From the NCBI RefSeq assembly GCF_001746915.1, contig NZ_MJGC01000057.1, positions 1 to 64,000 on the forward strand: a stretch of 64,000 nt of DNA, in the 5' to 3' direction. The first letter of the stretch is position 1. Every line of letters begins with the position of its first letter. A program made the position numbers and the translations under genes. Under the pieces are notes generated by a model. That model made no database searches, had not been told where the DNA came from, and was given only the letters and a program-made list of their open reading frames with translations. Positions 34,782-43,647 of the stretch are shown one piece after another. The DNA comes from Desertifilum tharense IPPAS B-1220 (GTDB taxonomy: Bacteria > Cyanobacteriota > Cyanobacteriia > Cyanobacteriales > Desertifilaceae).

Positions 34782-35621
34782 TAGAGCGATTTGTTTGAGG
34801 AGAAATAATCCTTGAATGGAGTTTCCTGCTGGATCTAGGGGAGGGCTATAAATGGCGATCGCGCCTTCCCCAGGAACCCAAGAGAGCAATAAGCCGCTAA
34901 CGCTAGATTTGGTGGGAATTCCCACTTCTGCGGCAAAGGCGGCTGAGGCTTGGTATAAGCCGCACTGACGGACAATCTCGGTGACAATCTCGCGGGTTTT
35001 GCCCGGTTGAGCCAGCAGTAAACCCAGTTGGGCTACATCGGCGATCGCGCCCGACAAGCAGCATATCTCCTGGTAAATGTCAAGCACTTGTAACGACGAT
35101 TGGGTTAGCAATCCGGCTTGCTGCAAGCGTTCGGCGATCGCCAGATTGCGTTGATTGGGTACAGAACGCACTGAGGCTAACATCGCCTCATCTAGAAATA
35201 GCTGACAGTTGGCGGATTGATTCAGCCACTCGCGCAAGCACTCCGGATCGGGAAGCAAATTGCACAGCGCGATCGCCCCGCTATTAATCATGGGATTGCG
35301 AGGGAATCCCCCATCCGCCTCAAGCTGTTCTAGGGAATTGAACGGTAACTCAGACGCCTCTCGCCCTACCTGCTGAAAAACCGATTCCTCTCCCAGGCAT
35401 TCCAAGAGAAACAACAGCAACAACGGCTTCACAACACTCATCAAGGGAAACATTAACTCAGGATTGCCCCGCGTCCAACTCTCTCCCTTCAAGTTCCGCA
35501 TCTGCAAAGCGAAAGCGTTAGGTTCAACCTCCGCAAGGCGGGGAATATACGTTGGGAGTTGTCCGGTTAGCGATCGCGCCTGTTGTTCCCATACCTCCCA
35601 CTGCGCCAGATTTAGCCGCAT
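34770..35621 (-). CDS. glsA: Glutaminase
   Basis: 283 residues. Deamidates glutamine to glutamate and ammonia. The catalytic Ser-x-x-Lys is S62-V-V-K65 (MSVVKPLL), followed by the PRNPMINSGAI segment (Asn site) and SSVSGLLL. Several family positions are altered or short, and the protein is shorter than E. coli GlsB (about 308), so activity is likely but not certain. It overlaps DUF6464-like gene by 10 bp upstream. Confidence 0.9.
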   Translation of the reverse strand: MRLNLAQWEVWEQQARSLTGQLPTYIPRLAEVEPNAFALQMRNLKGESWTRGNPELMFPLMSVVKPLLLLFLLECLGEESVFQQVGREASELPFNSLEQLEADGGFPRNPMINSGAIALCNLLPDPECLREWLNQSANCQLFLDEAMLASVRSVPNQRNLAIAERLQQAGLLTQSSLQVLDIYQEICCLSGAIADVAQLGLLLAQPGKTREIVTEIVRQCGLYQASAAFAAEVGIPTKSSVSGLLLSWVPGEGAIAIYSPPLDPAGNSIQGLFLLKQIALLEH

Positions 35622-35938
35622 CCCTCCTCATCCTTCCCCTGGTAGTAGGGACACCCCTGACAAGGTCCGCTAGGGTTCACCGCGCAGCGAAGATAGGCAG
35701 AACGGGCATTAAAGCGACAACTGAGATCGCCGATAATAATACCAACGCCTTCAATGGATTCGCACTCCGGCGGTAACGCATAAAACCGCGTTTCTTGAGC
35801 ATAGCGCCTCCGGTAGGCGGCAATTTCTAAGGCATTTGCAAGGCGTTCTCGTCCCTGTCCCTCTGCTTTGTGCATCATCCACAGAGAAATCAAGGGGGGG
35901 AGTAAACCAACGACAAATACGACAAGGACTTCTAGCAC
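35612..35938 (-). CDS. Small membrane-anchored cysteine-rich protein (DUF6464-like)
   Basis: 108 residues from a GTG. One N-terminal membrane segment (about 2-20), then a soluble part with IEGVGIIIGDLSCRFNARSAYLRCAVNP and four cysteines including CQGCPYY. It resembles a small cyanobacterial family that I believe is DUF6464; function unknown. It overlaps the downstream glutaminase gene by 10 bp. Confidence 0.72.
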   Translation of the reverse strand: MLEVLVVFVVGLLPPLISLWMMHKAEGQGRERLANALEIAAYRRRYAQETRFYALPPECESIEGVGIIIGDLSCRFNARSAYLRCAVNPSGPCQGCPYYQGKDEEGCG

Positions 35939-36001
35939 AGCAATTGATTCTAGCGGTCGCTAGTATCACTCTAAACGATTTTTTGAGGTTGGCGATCGCT
36001 G

Positions 36002-36562
36002 ATGAGCAAACTCCAAAAGTGGAAAACCTTAACATCTCAACTGGTTTTAAACGATCGCTGGTGTCGGGTACGCCGCGATGAGGTTGAGTTACCCAATGGT
36101 TGCATTGTGGATGATTATTTTGTTAATCTCAGACCCGATATTGCCCTAATCGTCCCGATTACGCCCGATCGAGAGTTGGTATTGGTGCGCCAATATCGTC
36201 ATGGGGTGGGTGAAATTTTAGTAGAGTTTCCCGCCGGTGCGTTCGATAGCCACCAAGAAGATAGCCAGCAAGCCGCCATGCGAGAATTGCAGGAAGAAAC
36301 AGGTTACACGGCGTCCAGTTGGGTGAAACTGGGGACGCTGTACGATAACCCGGTGAAAGATACCAACAAAATTCATATTTTTTTAGCCCAATCTGCGATC
36401 CAGACCACTCAGCAGGTTTTAGACTTAACCGAAGACATTGAGTTACTGCGAGTCCCCCTTGCAGATGCCCTCCATTGGATGTTGCAAGGACAAATTTGCG
36501 TTTCAGGCAGTATTGCAGCTTTAACTTTAGCGTTCAATTACTTAAATTCTCAAAATGTCTGA
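36002..36562 (+). CDS. NUDIX hydrolase, ADP-ribose pyrophosphatase-like
   Basis: 186 residues. The NUDIX box is GAFDSHQEDSQQAAMRELQE followed by ETGY, with one residue more than the standard G-x5-E spacing. Upstream VRQYRHG and the general length match ADP-sugar pyrophosphatases that clear nucleotide-sugar metabolites. Its stop overlaps the ATG of the acetyltransferase-like pseudogene by 8 bp, so the two were once co-transcribed. Confidence 0.9.
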   Translation: MSKLQKWKTLTSQLVLNDRWCRVRRDEVELPNGCIVDDYFVNLRPDIALIVPITPDRELVLVRQYRHGVGEILVEFPAGAFDSHQEDSQQAAMRELQEETGYTASSWVKLGTLYDNPVKDTNKIHIFLAQSAIQTTQQVLDLTEDIELLRVPLADALHWMLQGQICVSGSIAALTLAFNYLNSQNV

Positions 36563-37063
36563 ATTATCGAAGACTGAGAAAGAAAAGATGCTGGCTGGCG
36601 AGTTATATTTTGCAGCCGATCCGGAGTTGGTGGGGTTGCGGAAAAATGCAGCGCGGTTGACTCGCTTATACAATGCCACCACAGAGGAAGAAGGGGACTT
36701 GCGATCGCGCCTGTTGCAAGAACTGTTCGGTACCCTAGGGGAAAAAGCAACGATCGAACCGCCATTTCGCTGCGACTACGGGTTGAATATTCATAGCGGC
36801 GATCGCTTATACCTCAATTACAATTGCATCATCCTCGATTGCTGTGAAGTCCGGATCGGCAATGATGTAATGTTGGGGCCAAACGTGCAACTCTACACGG
36901 CTTACCATCCCACCGATCCGCATATTCGTCTCATGGGGTTAGAACTGGCTGCCCCGATTGAGATTGGCGATAATGTGTCGTCACCAAGAATATCCCGGCT
37001 AACGTTGTGGCTGTGGGAAATCCTTGTCGAGTTATCCGGGAACTCGACTCAGAAGGCACTTAA
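36555..37063 (+). pseudogene. Broken maltose O-acetyltransferase-like gene
   Basis: The N-terminal MaaT-type domain (EKEKMLAGELYFAADPEL) and early left-handed beta-helix turns are intact, including the catalytic-type histidine in YTAYHPTDP. After IGDN (codon ending 36974) the frame is lost. The normal C-terminus (VVTKNIPANVVAVGNPCRVI) is readable in another frame from 36977 to a stop at 37061-37063. About 73 bp, encoding some 24 residues of hexapeptide coils, is missing compared with homologues. As read, translation continues in the wrong frame to 37127, into the convergent gene. The enzyme is probably dead. Confidence 0.82.
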
Positions 37064-37707
37064 GCCTGTTTTTGGGCAACAACCGCATAGAACGGATCGT
37101 TTCCACCAATCCCTAACATTTGCATAAAACCCGGCGTATTAGAAAGACGTTTAATCGTTTCCGGGGGGCTAAAACCGGGAACTGATTGAATATAGCTTTT
37201 GACCAGTTCCACTCGGCTTTCTTCAGTTCCTTCTCGCCAAGCTTGAATGGCCTTTTGATAGAACATCCGGTTAGAAAAGCTAATAATGGCAATTCCACCG
37301 GGTTTGAGAATGCGGTGAATTTCGGTGAAGATGGCATCGGGGTATTGGAGATACTGCACCGAAACGCAATTGAGAACGGCATCAAATTCGTTATCGGCTA
37401 GGGGAATTTTCGGATCTTTATTGAGATCTTGGACGAAGTAATGGTCTAAGCGGGGATTTTTGGCGAGTTCTTCGACGTTCAGTCCATGTCCTTCCACATG
37501 AGCAAATTCGATTTCTTCTGGTAGATGGGAAACCCAACTACTCATTAAATCTAAAATCCGCGTATTGGGCTTGAGGCGATCGCGATAGAGAGTGGTTAAT
37601 TGGGCAATAAAGTTATCGTCTACGTGGGTGACGAGGCGGGGAAAGGCGTAGAAATCTGTATCGTCTGTGGGATCGAGCTTCGTTCTTTGATCGGGTCGCA
37701 GTAACAT
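37060..37707 (-). CDS. SAM-dependent methyltransferase
   Basis: 215 residues of a class I methyltransferase fold: RILDLMSSWVSHLP (motif I), the VEGHGLNVEEL acidic strand, DAVLNCVSVQYLQYPD and LKPGGIAIISFSNRMF (motif III). The substrate is unknown. The stop overlaps that of the old acetyltransferase frame by 4 bp. Confidence 0.88.
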   Translation of the reverse strand: MLLRPDQRTKLDPTDDTDFYAFPRLVTHVDDNFIAQLTTLYRDRLKPNTRILDLMSSWVSHLPEEIEFAHVEGHGLNVEELAKNPRLDHYFVQDLNKDPKIPLADNEFDAVLNCVSVQYLQYPDAIFTEIHRILKPGGIAIISFSNRMFYQKAIQAWREGTEESRVELVKSYIQSVPGFSPPETIKRLSNTPGFMQMLGIGGNDPFYAVVAQKQA

Positions 37708-37809
37708 AACGATGGGTCATACAGGGCACTGTTACATTTTGACATCCTCCCACCACTAATTCGGAGTACCGAATATAGCAAGGAATTCCCAAGCCTTCGT
37801 AAAAAACGG

Positions 37810-38418
37810 TTACGGCGATCGCTCTCCAGAATTGGGCACCAGGGGTTCTAGAGTCGGTCTTTCCTGGGGGGAGGGTTGGCGCATCCGCATGACAAATTCC
37901 GAGACTAAGGTATAGCCTAAATAGGCGGGTAGAAGCATCGAAGCAATCAGTGCGATCGCCCCTAGCCACGTCAGCGGAGTCATCGTTGGGCCATAGTGAC
38001 AGCGATAGGGATCGATGGCAAACAGATCGGTTTTCACCCCATTTCTAGCGCTAATCGGACGCTTGAACCGAACGCGGCGATCGTCTAACTTTTCTAATAA
38101 CATCCAACCCGCCTCTGCCTCTTCTTCGCACAATTGAGCAAAGACTTCAGCGTCGCGAAACACATCGCTATTGGCTCGGACAATCTTATATTCCCATTCT
38201 TCCGGGCGAGTCGATGCAGCGCCGTTGCTCCCCGGTTCAGAAATTTGCCAAGGTTGAACATCAGCCGAATCTTGGGGAGTCTCGTAGGGCGTCAACAGTT
38301 CTTCCTCCTCAAAACGCTTGCTCAGTAGGTATTGCCATCGATATAACCAACCACCACCCAGTAGGGCTTGCACTCCCAAACTCCCGACAAACAAGCTACC
38401 CATCATCAATCTGAACAT
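37810..38418 (-). CDS. Membrane protein of unknown function downstream of ribD
   Basis: 202 residues from the ATG at 38418. Two hydrophobic segments (about 4-26 and 145-170) flank a soluble, acidic middle with WEYKIVRANSDVF and WMLLEKLDDRRVRFKR. The segment resembles short DUF4177-like modules, but I cannot name a function. The in-frame TTG at 38424 would overlap the ribD stop. Either way it is coupled to ribD. Confidence 0.75.
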   Translation of the reverse strand: MFRLMMGSLFVGSLGVQALLGGGWLYRWQYLLSKRFEEEELLTPYETPQDSADVQPWQISEPGSNGAASTRPEEWEYKIVRANSDVFRDAEVFAQLCEEEAEAGWMLLEKLDDRRVRFKRPISARNGVKTDLFAIDPYRCHYGPTMTPLTWLGAIALIASMLLPAYLGYTLVSEFVMRMRQPSPQERPTLEPLVPNSGERSP

Positions 38419-38420
38419 AA

Positions 38421-39509
38421 TCAAGGCTGTAAATACCCTTCGACTAGCAAATCGTTACCTATCATCTGATAACGCCATCTTAAGAGCGGTAAAGCTTGCG
38501 TCATTGCTGTTAATCCTAATTCACCAACGGGCGATGGAGCCATCTCGCCCCCAATGATTTTCGGAGCAATGAAGGCGAGAACTTTCTGCACCGCACCATC
38601 AGCGATCGCGCTGGCGGCTAACGTCCCCCCGCATTCCCACAAAACCGAGAGAAACTGGCGTTCGGCTAAATGCGCGATCGCCTCCTTCGGCGTCAAGGAC
38701 GACAATTCCACCACCTCAACCCCTTTCTCCCGCAGCAGTTGTTGCATTTCCGGATTGGCTCCCGTCTCGGTTAAAACCAGAGTGGGGGCAATTTGGACTT
38801 CCCATAATTGAGCGATCGCGGGTAAGTCTAAACTCCGGCTCATCACCACCCGCAACGGATTGCGATCGCTTGCGCCATGCGTCGTCAGCAGCGGATTGTC
38901 CCGCCTTACTGTATTGCCTCCAATAATAATGGCATCGCACCCCGCCCGCAGTTGATGGACGCAGTGGCGAGCCTCTGTACCCGTCACCCAAGCGCTATGA
39001 CCCGTACTGGCGGCAATCTTACCATCCAGGGTCATCGCATATTTTAAGATGCCGAACGGTCGGTGGTGGCGCACTCGATACACAAACGCCTCATTAAGTT
39101 GCTGACAAGCCTCCGTTTCTACCCCCACCTGCACCTCAATTCCCGCCGCTCGCAAGCGTTCGATCCCCTGACCGGAAACGCGCGGATCGGGGTCTACCAT
39201 GCCCACCACCACCCGCCTAACCCCGGCTGCAATCAGTGCCTCTGTACAGGGGGGCGTGCGGCCGTAATGGTTGCAGGGTTCTAAATTGACGTATACGGTG
39301 GCTCCGCGCGATCGCGCTTGGGCGGCGCGGAGGGCAAAGACTTCAGCATGGGGTTCTCCCGCTTTGGGGTGGAAACCTTCCCCCACAATTTCCTCACCTT
39401 GAACAATAACGCAGCCAACTAGCGGATTTGGAGCAGTTTGACCGAGGGCGCGTTGGGCAAGTTCCAAACACCGAGACATCATTTGAGCGTCAAAATTTAA
39501 AGGAGTCAT
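38421..39509 (-). CDS. ribD: Riboflavin biosynthesis deaminase/reductase
   Basis: A 362-residue bifunctional enzyme for the second and third steps of riboflavin synthesis. The N-terminal deaminase has the zinc site H54-A-E56 and PCNHYGRTPPC (Cys79, Cys88). The C-terminal reductase begins near 150 (KYAMTLDGKIAASTGHSAWV). The ATG at 39509 is preferred over an in-frame TTG at 39548 that adds an unrelated peptide. No FMN riboswitch is recognisable upstream. Confidence 0.95.
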   Translation of the reverse strand: MTPLNFDAQMMSRCLELAQRALGQTAPNPLVGCVIVQGEEIVGEGFHPKAGEPHAEVFALRAAQARSRGATVYVNLEPCNHYGRTPPCTEALIAAGVRRVVVGMVDPDPRVSGQGIERLRAAGIEVQVGVETEACQQLNEAFVYRVRHHRPFGILKYAMTLDGKIAASTGHSAWVTGTEARHCVHQLRAGCDAIIIGGNTVRRDNPLLTTHGASDRNPLRVVMSRSLDLPAIAQLWEVQIAPTLVLTETGANPEMQQLLREKGVEVVELSSLTPKEAIAHLAERQFLSVLWECGGTLAASAIADGAVQKVLAFIAPKIIGGEMAPSPVGELGLTAMTQALPLLRWRYQMIGNDLLVEGYLQP

Positions 39510-39677
39510 TAGATTAGTAGAATCGGGCACTTGAGGGTTGAGCGGCAACGTCTATCAGCACTGTGTCAATAAAAAGACTGATTTTAAATTCAGCCTTAAG
39601 AACAGCCACAGTAAGTGTATAGTTTCCTAAGCTTGCTTCAAGCATTTGTAGGTGCTGTCCCATTTTTTGGATTTGAG

Positions 39678-41525
39678 ATGAAAACACCGAAGTCGATTAA
39701 GAAAGCCCTTAGCCGAAAATCTAATTGGTGGAGTCAATCAACCGCAACCGTTGTAGCTGTTGGAGTCACCTTATTTTCAGTTAATCCAACCGTGACATCG
39801 GGAGCTTGGGGACAAACGGAAGACCAAACCCAGACTACTTTGCAAGAGCCTGGGGGATTGAGTCGCTTTTTACTGCCTTTTGGCGGGACTTCAGACCTCG
39901 TGAGAGGCGATGTCAGAATTGATGGTCGTCGCGTGTTTTCCGTGGCGGCTCCCGCTGCGGCGCAATTGGCGGATAGTACCAATGTTTTACCGCTAGAGCA
40001 GCGCATTGCTGATATTGAAAGAACGCTTCAGTCGGTTGTTGAACAGAATTCTGACGATATTGATGTCACCGCCGCCATTGATGCCCAGTCTCGGCTGCCC
40101 GTGCTTTCTGTTTCAGTCAATGGGCAACCCAGTCAGTATTTAATGACGGTGACGACGCTGGATGCTCAAATTTATGGTCTAGACCCCAATACATTAGCCG
40201 ATCGCTTCACTCAACGCCTTCAAGAGGGGTTGTCCGCTGCCCACCAAGAGCGCCAACCGGAATTTTTGGTGCGTCAAGCGTTGCTAGCAGGGACAATTTT
40301 AGCGATCGCCCTGATTGCTAGCTCTTTGATGCTGAAGTGGCAAAGGCACCTGAAAAGCGAGCAAGAAGAGATTTGTCAAAATCTACCCCAAAATTCCGAT
40401 CTGACTGGCGAACCACCCGTGGATGGGATGTCGGACTCGCTGACAAGCATCTCGACGGTAGAGCATCAGATGACGCAACTCCAAAAGCGCAATATCAAGG
40501 AAATTCAGCGCCGCCTCTTGCAAGTCGGTCAACTGGCAAATTGGGGGAGCAGTACCTATCTAATTTTGGGATTATTTCCCCATACCCGCTGGTTGCGACC
40601 ATTGGCGATCGCTGGCTTGCAAATTCCCCTCACCATTCTGGCTATTGGGGTGGGGACTTACTTAGTCGTGCGCGTTAGCGCCGTGCTGATCGATCGGTTT
40701 TTTGTGGCCCTCGAACGGGGAAATTTTGGCGATCCGGAAGCCTCGCAGCGCATGGCTTTGCGTTTTTCCACCTTTTCGCAAGTCTTTAAAGGGATTACCG
40801 CCGTAACCCTTGGAGGGGTGGGGATCTTATCGATTCTATCTGTCGTGGGCGTTAATATTGGCCCGCTCCTCGCCGGGGCCGGGATTTTGGGTTTGGGCAT
40901 TTCCTTTGCCGCCCAAAGTTTGATTAAAGATACGATTAACGGGTTCTTTATTCTGCTCGAAGACCAATACGCCGTGGGCGATGTGATTGCGGTGGGAACG
41001 GTTTCTGGGTTGGTGGAGAATATGAACCTCCGCATTACTCAACTCCGCAATGCTGAAGGGCGGTTGATTACGGTTCCCAATAGCGAAATTGCGATCGTCG
41101 AAAACCTTTCTAAAGATTGGTCGCGGGTGGATGTGGCGATTGATGTTAGTTATGGTTCGGATGTCGATCGCGCTCTGAGCATTATTGATGAAGTGGCTCA
41201 AAAGATGAGCAAGGAACCCGTCTGGCGGGAAAAAATTATCGATCCCCCGCAGGTGCTAGGAATCGATCAAATTAGTCATATGGGGGTGCTGATTCGCGTT
41301 TGGATTAAAACTAAGCCGCTAGAGCAGTGGAGTGTGGCTCGCGAGTACCGCCGCCGCTTAAAAATTGCTCTCGATCAACAAGGAATTGCGATTGGCGTGC
41401 CCCAGCAGTCCTTGTGGTTGCCCAACTCTAGTGAAAAGCTGGCTCAAACGCTACTGGATGCTAAGGATAAGGCTCAAGATTTACAGGCTTCAGACGGTTC
41501 TTCACCGAGGAATGGCGCGAGCTAA
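39678..41525 (+). CDS. MscS family mechanosensitive channel
   Basis: About 615 residues. A signal-like segment (about 18-40) leads to a periplasmic region, then membrane helices near 205-225 and across about 290-425. The MscS pore helix and beta domain follow: GAGILGLGISFAAQSLIKDTI, then NGFFILLEDQYAVGDVI and LITVPNSEI. Members open under membrane tension and release solutes in osmotic downshock. The ATG at 39678 is preferred; a GTG at 39615 would add 21 residues. Confidence 0.9.
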   Translation: MKTPKSIKKALSRKSNWWSQSTATVVAVGVTLFSVNPTVTSGAWGQTEDQTQTTLQEPGGLSRFLLPFGGTSDLVRGDVRIDGRRVFSVAAPAAAQLADSTNVLPLEQRIADIERTLQSVVEQNSDDIDVTAAIDAQSRLPVLSVSVNGQPSQYLMTVTTLDAQIYGLDPNTLADRFTQRLQEGLSAAHQERQPEFLVRQALLAGTILAIALIASSLMLKWQRHLKSEQEEICQNLPQNSDLTGEPPVDGMSDSLTSISTVEHQMTQLQKRNIKEIQRRLLQVGQLANWGSSTYLILGLFPHTRWLRPLAIAGLQIPLTILAIGVGTYLVVRVSAVLIDRFFVALERGNFGDPEASQRMALRFSTFSQVFKGITAVTLGGVGILSILSVVGVNIGPLLAGAGILGLGISFAAQSLIKDTINGFFILLEDQYAVGDVIAVGTVSGLVENMNLRITQLRNAEGRLITVPNSEIAIVENLSKDWSRVDVAIDVSYGSDVDRALSIIDEVAQKMSKEPVWREKIIDPPQVLGIDQISHMGVLIRVWIKTKPLEQWSVAREYRRRLKIALDQQGIAIGVPQQSLWLPNSSEKLAQTLLDAKDKAQDLQASDGSSPRNGAS

Positions 41526-41537
41526 TGGGCTTTAGGG

Positions 41538-41564
41538 TAGAGGCGTCTTGGGGGAACGTCTCTA
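41538..41564. repeat. Hairpin repeat TAGAGGCGT/ACGTCTCTA
   Basis: TAGAGGCGT (41538-41546) pairs with ACGTCTCTA (41556-41564) with one G-T wobble, between the convergent mscS and rhomboid genes. The same sequence is used as the terminator at 1999-2029. It is a dispersed inverted repeat, possibly terminating mscS without a T-run. Confidence 0.6.
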
Positions 41565-41570
41565 TCTGGC

Positions 41571-42329
41571 TCAAACGGAATCGCGATCGGAGAATAACCC
41601 CAACAGCGGCGCTAAGATGGCACCGAAGGCGAAGCCGCCCGCGTGCGCCCAATAGGCAATTCCGCCACTTTCCATCCCAATATTCGCTGGGGCGTTGAGG
41701 CTGGCTAAACCGTAGAAGGCTTGCTGTAAGAACCAAATCCCCAGGAAGAAGAAAGCCGGAATCCGGACAGTGGTGACGAAGAAGCCCAGAAAGATGAGGG
41801 TGAGGACTCTGGCTTGGGGAAAGCGGAGAATATAGGCTCCCATGACGCCTGCGATCGCGCCACTGGCTCCCAAGGAGGGAATGCCGGAGTTTTGCGAGAA
41901 AAACCACTGGGATAACCCGGCAAGTATCCCGCAGGCGAGGTAGAAGATGACGTATTTAACCCGCCCCAAACGCTCTTCAATATTGTTGCCAAAAATCCAG
42001 AGAAACAGCATATTTCCGCCTAAATGCAAAAACCCCCCATGTAGAAATTGGGAGGTAATCAGCGTCATCCATTCGGGAATTGGGCTGCGGGTGGGTTCTC
42101 CGGCAAAACTGGCGGACAGTTCTCGCGGAACAATCGCAAATTGATGATAGAACGCATCCAAGTCGGCAGGCGAAAGGCTCAGTTGATACAGAAAAACAAT
42201 AATGTTTGTGGCGATCAGAGCGTAGGTGACGTAAGGTACGATTTTGGTCGGATTTTCGTCTTTGATGGGAAACACGGGCGTTCGTCCTGAATCTAACGCA
42301 GTATGGGCAAAAGATACCGCATTTCTCAT
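41571..42329 (-). CDS. Rhomboid family intramembrane serine protease
   Basis: 252 residues with six or so membrane helices. The catalytic dyad is Ser156 in GASG and His229 in AHAGG; HGGFLHLGGNMLFL is the conserved HxxxN-type loop. It should cut transmembrane substrates in the lipid bilayer; no substrate is known. It lies 103 bp downstream of petJ and has its own start. Confidence 0.93.
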   Translation of the reverse strand: MRNAVSFAHTALDSGRTPVFPIKDENPTKIVPYVTYALIATNIIVFLYQLSLSPADLDAFYHQFAIVPRELSASFAGEPTRSPIPEWMTLITSQFLHGGFLHLGGNMLFLWIFGNNIEERLGRVKYVIFYLACGILAGLSQWFFSQNSGIPSLGASGAIAGVMGAYILRFPQARVLTLIFLGFFVTTVRIPAFFFLGIWFLQQAFYGLASLNAPANIGMESGGIAYWAHAGGFAFGAILAPLLGLFSDRDSV

Positions 42330-42365
42330 CCATCAGTCTTCTAACTTGCGGTGAATTTTAGCCAA

Positions 42366-42388
42366 CAAAAAGCCCGCGAATGCGGGCT
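42366..42388 (-). terminator. Terminator of petJ
   Basis: AGCCCGC (42371-42377) and GCGGGCT (42382-42388) form a 7-bp stem with a 4-nt loop. On the minus strand it is followed by five T residues, 45 bp after the petJ stop. Confidence 0.88.
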
Positions 42389-42432
42389 GAAGGATGAAAA
42401 TCAATTCTCTTGAAAACGGAACTTGAGGGTTA

Positions 42433-42765
42433 TTACCATCCGCTTTTTGCCTGTTCTAGGACGTAGGAGGCGACATCGGCGATTTGTCGATCGCTAAAAC
42501 GAGCGCCAAATGCTGGCATGGAGTTTTTCCCATATTCGATTTGGTTCATAATCGCGTCTAGGGAGTCCATGTTGTATTTTTTTAAGGCTTCTAGCTTCAG
42601 CGTCTTAGTTCGCATCACTAAGTTTGTACCGCCAACGTGACAAGCGGCACAGTTAGCGTTAAAAATTTTCTCACCATTCGCGAGATCTGCCGCCAATCCA
42701 GGATGGGCAAAGCCGACTGTTAATACAAGCGTTGCTAACAAAAGAACGGACAAAAACTGTCTCAA
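42433..42765 (-). CDS. petJ: Cytochrome c6 (c553)
   Basis: 110 residues; a lumenal electron carrier from cytochrome f to photosystem I or oxidase. A signal peptide ends near GLA-ADLANG (about residue 25). Haem attachment is C39-A-A-C42-H43, and the axial methionine is Met83 in NSMPAFG. The mature length of about 85 is normal. In cyanobacteria with both genes it replaces plastocyanin when copper is scarce; here the two are adjacent and on the same strand. Confidence 0.97.
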   Translation of the reverse strand: MRQFLSVLLLATLVLTVGFAHPGLAADLANGEKIFNANCAACHVGGTNLVMRTKTLKLEALKKYNMDSLDAIMNQIEYGKNSMPAFGARFSDRQIADVASYVLEQAKSGW

Positions 42766-43043
42766 TGTGGTTTTCCTCTCTTTTTAACGGCCCCTTTCAG
42801 TGGCTTCATCAATCTTGTTTACCATTCTATAGCTGTAGCTATGACGCTTAGGGGTAGCTGAATGGCGATTCCTGTAGGGAACGCTTTGCCAATCAAAGAT
42901 TAACCTGATGGGTTTTTGACTCAGCACTTTAGCTATCAGATTTTGGCGACTCGCGAAGCCCAGAATCTGCTACGGCGGTATGGCTTGAACCTGACAGCCA
43001 AAGAGAGGAAAATTCACGTTTGATAGGCAGTGCTAGGGGAATT

Positions 43044-43463
43044 CTAGCCTTCTACAACCACTTTACCGACCATGCCAGCGCCCCGGTGAGGTTGGCAGTA
43101 GTAGGTGTAGGTTCCCGGTGCTGCGTCGGCGGGGAAGGTGGTTTCAAAGGATTCGCCAGGGCTGAACAGCAGGTTTTCGTGAGATAAGGCTTTGGCTACG
43201 GATTTATCGCCAGAGGGGGTATCGGTTGCGTCAAAAACGACATTGTGAGGGGCGAGTTTGTTCATGTTCCACTTCACGGTGTCGCCCGGTTTGATGGTGA
43301 CGGTTTCAGGAACGAACTTGAGCAGCCCGTTGTCTGCACCCATTTTGACTTCAACGGTGTCTGCCAAAGCGGGTTGAGTGATGGCGCTGAACGCACCCAA
43401 GACGAGGCTAAAGGCGATCGCAAACAGACCGAAGCGGCGTGCGACTTTTGCTAAAAAAGACAT
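43044..43463 (-). CDS. petE: Plastocyanin
   Basis: 139 residues with a 34-residue signal peptide (cleavage ALA-DTVEV), giving a 105-residue lumenal blue-copper protein that carries electrons to photosystem I. Copper ligands are His73, Cys123, His126 and Met131, mature numbering 39, 89, 92 and 97, as in Nostoc-type plastocyanin. GGAGGA lies three bases before the ATG. It is upstream of petJ, with 278 bp between, enough for a separate petJ promoter. Confidence 0.98.
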   Translation of the reverse strand: MSFLAKVARRFGLFAIAFSLVLGAFSAITQPALADTVEVKMGADNGLLKFVPETVTIKPGDTVKWNMNKLAPHNVVFDATDTPSGDKSVAKALSHENLLFSPGESFETTFPADAAPGTYTYYCQPHRGAGMVGKVVVEG

Positions 43464-43501
43464 AGATCCTCCAGAAATTCAGAGTCTTTAGGTTTTTTAT
43501 A
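43464..43501 (-). promoter_or_regulatory. petE leader with Shine-Dalgarno and candidate -10
   Basis: On the minus strand TATAAA (43501-43496) is a candidate -10 box and GGAGGA (43472-43467) is a strong ribosome binding site directly before the ATG. No good -35 box is visible, so regulation by another factor is possible. Confidence 0.4.
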
Positions 43502-43647
43502 CAATGTTTTGAGGCAGCGATCGCGCCTCTAGTCCATTTTCGGATGATTTTTTGTCGGTCAAACTCAACGAGCTATTGACCAAAATGGTTGGTAGCAAAG
43601 GGTTTGAGTTCTATGAAATTTTTTTCGGGTGGGTTGGCTTTACGGAG

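Noticed and set aside
39510-39677. FMN riboswitch before ribD
   Set aside because: The spacer is short and lacks the conserved AGGGG and GGATG-type elements.
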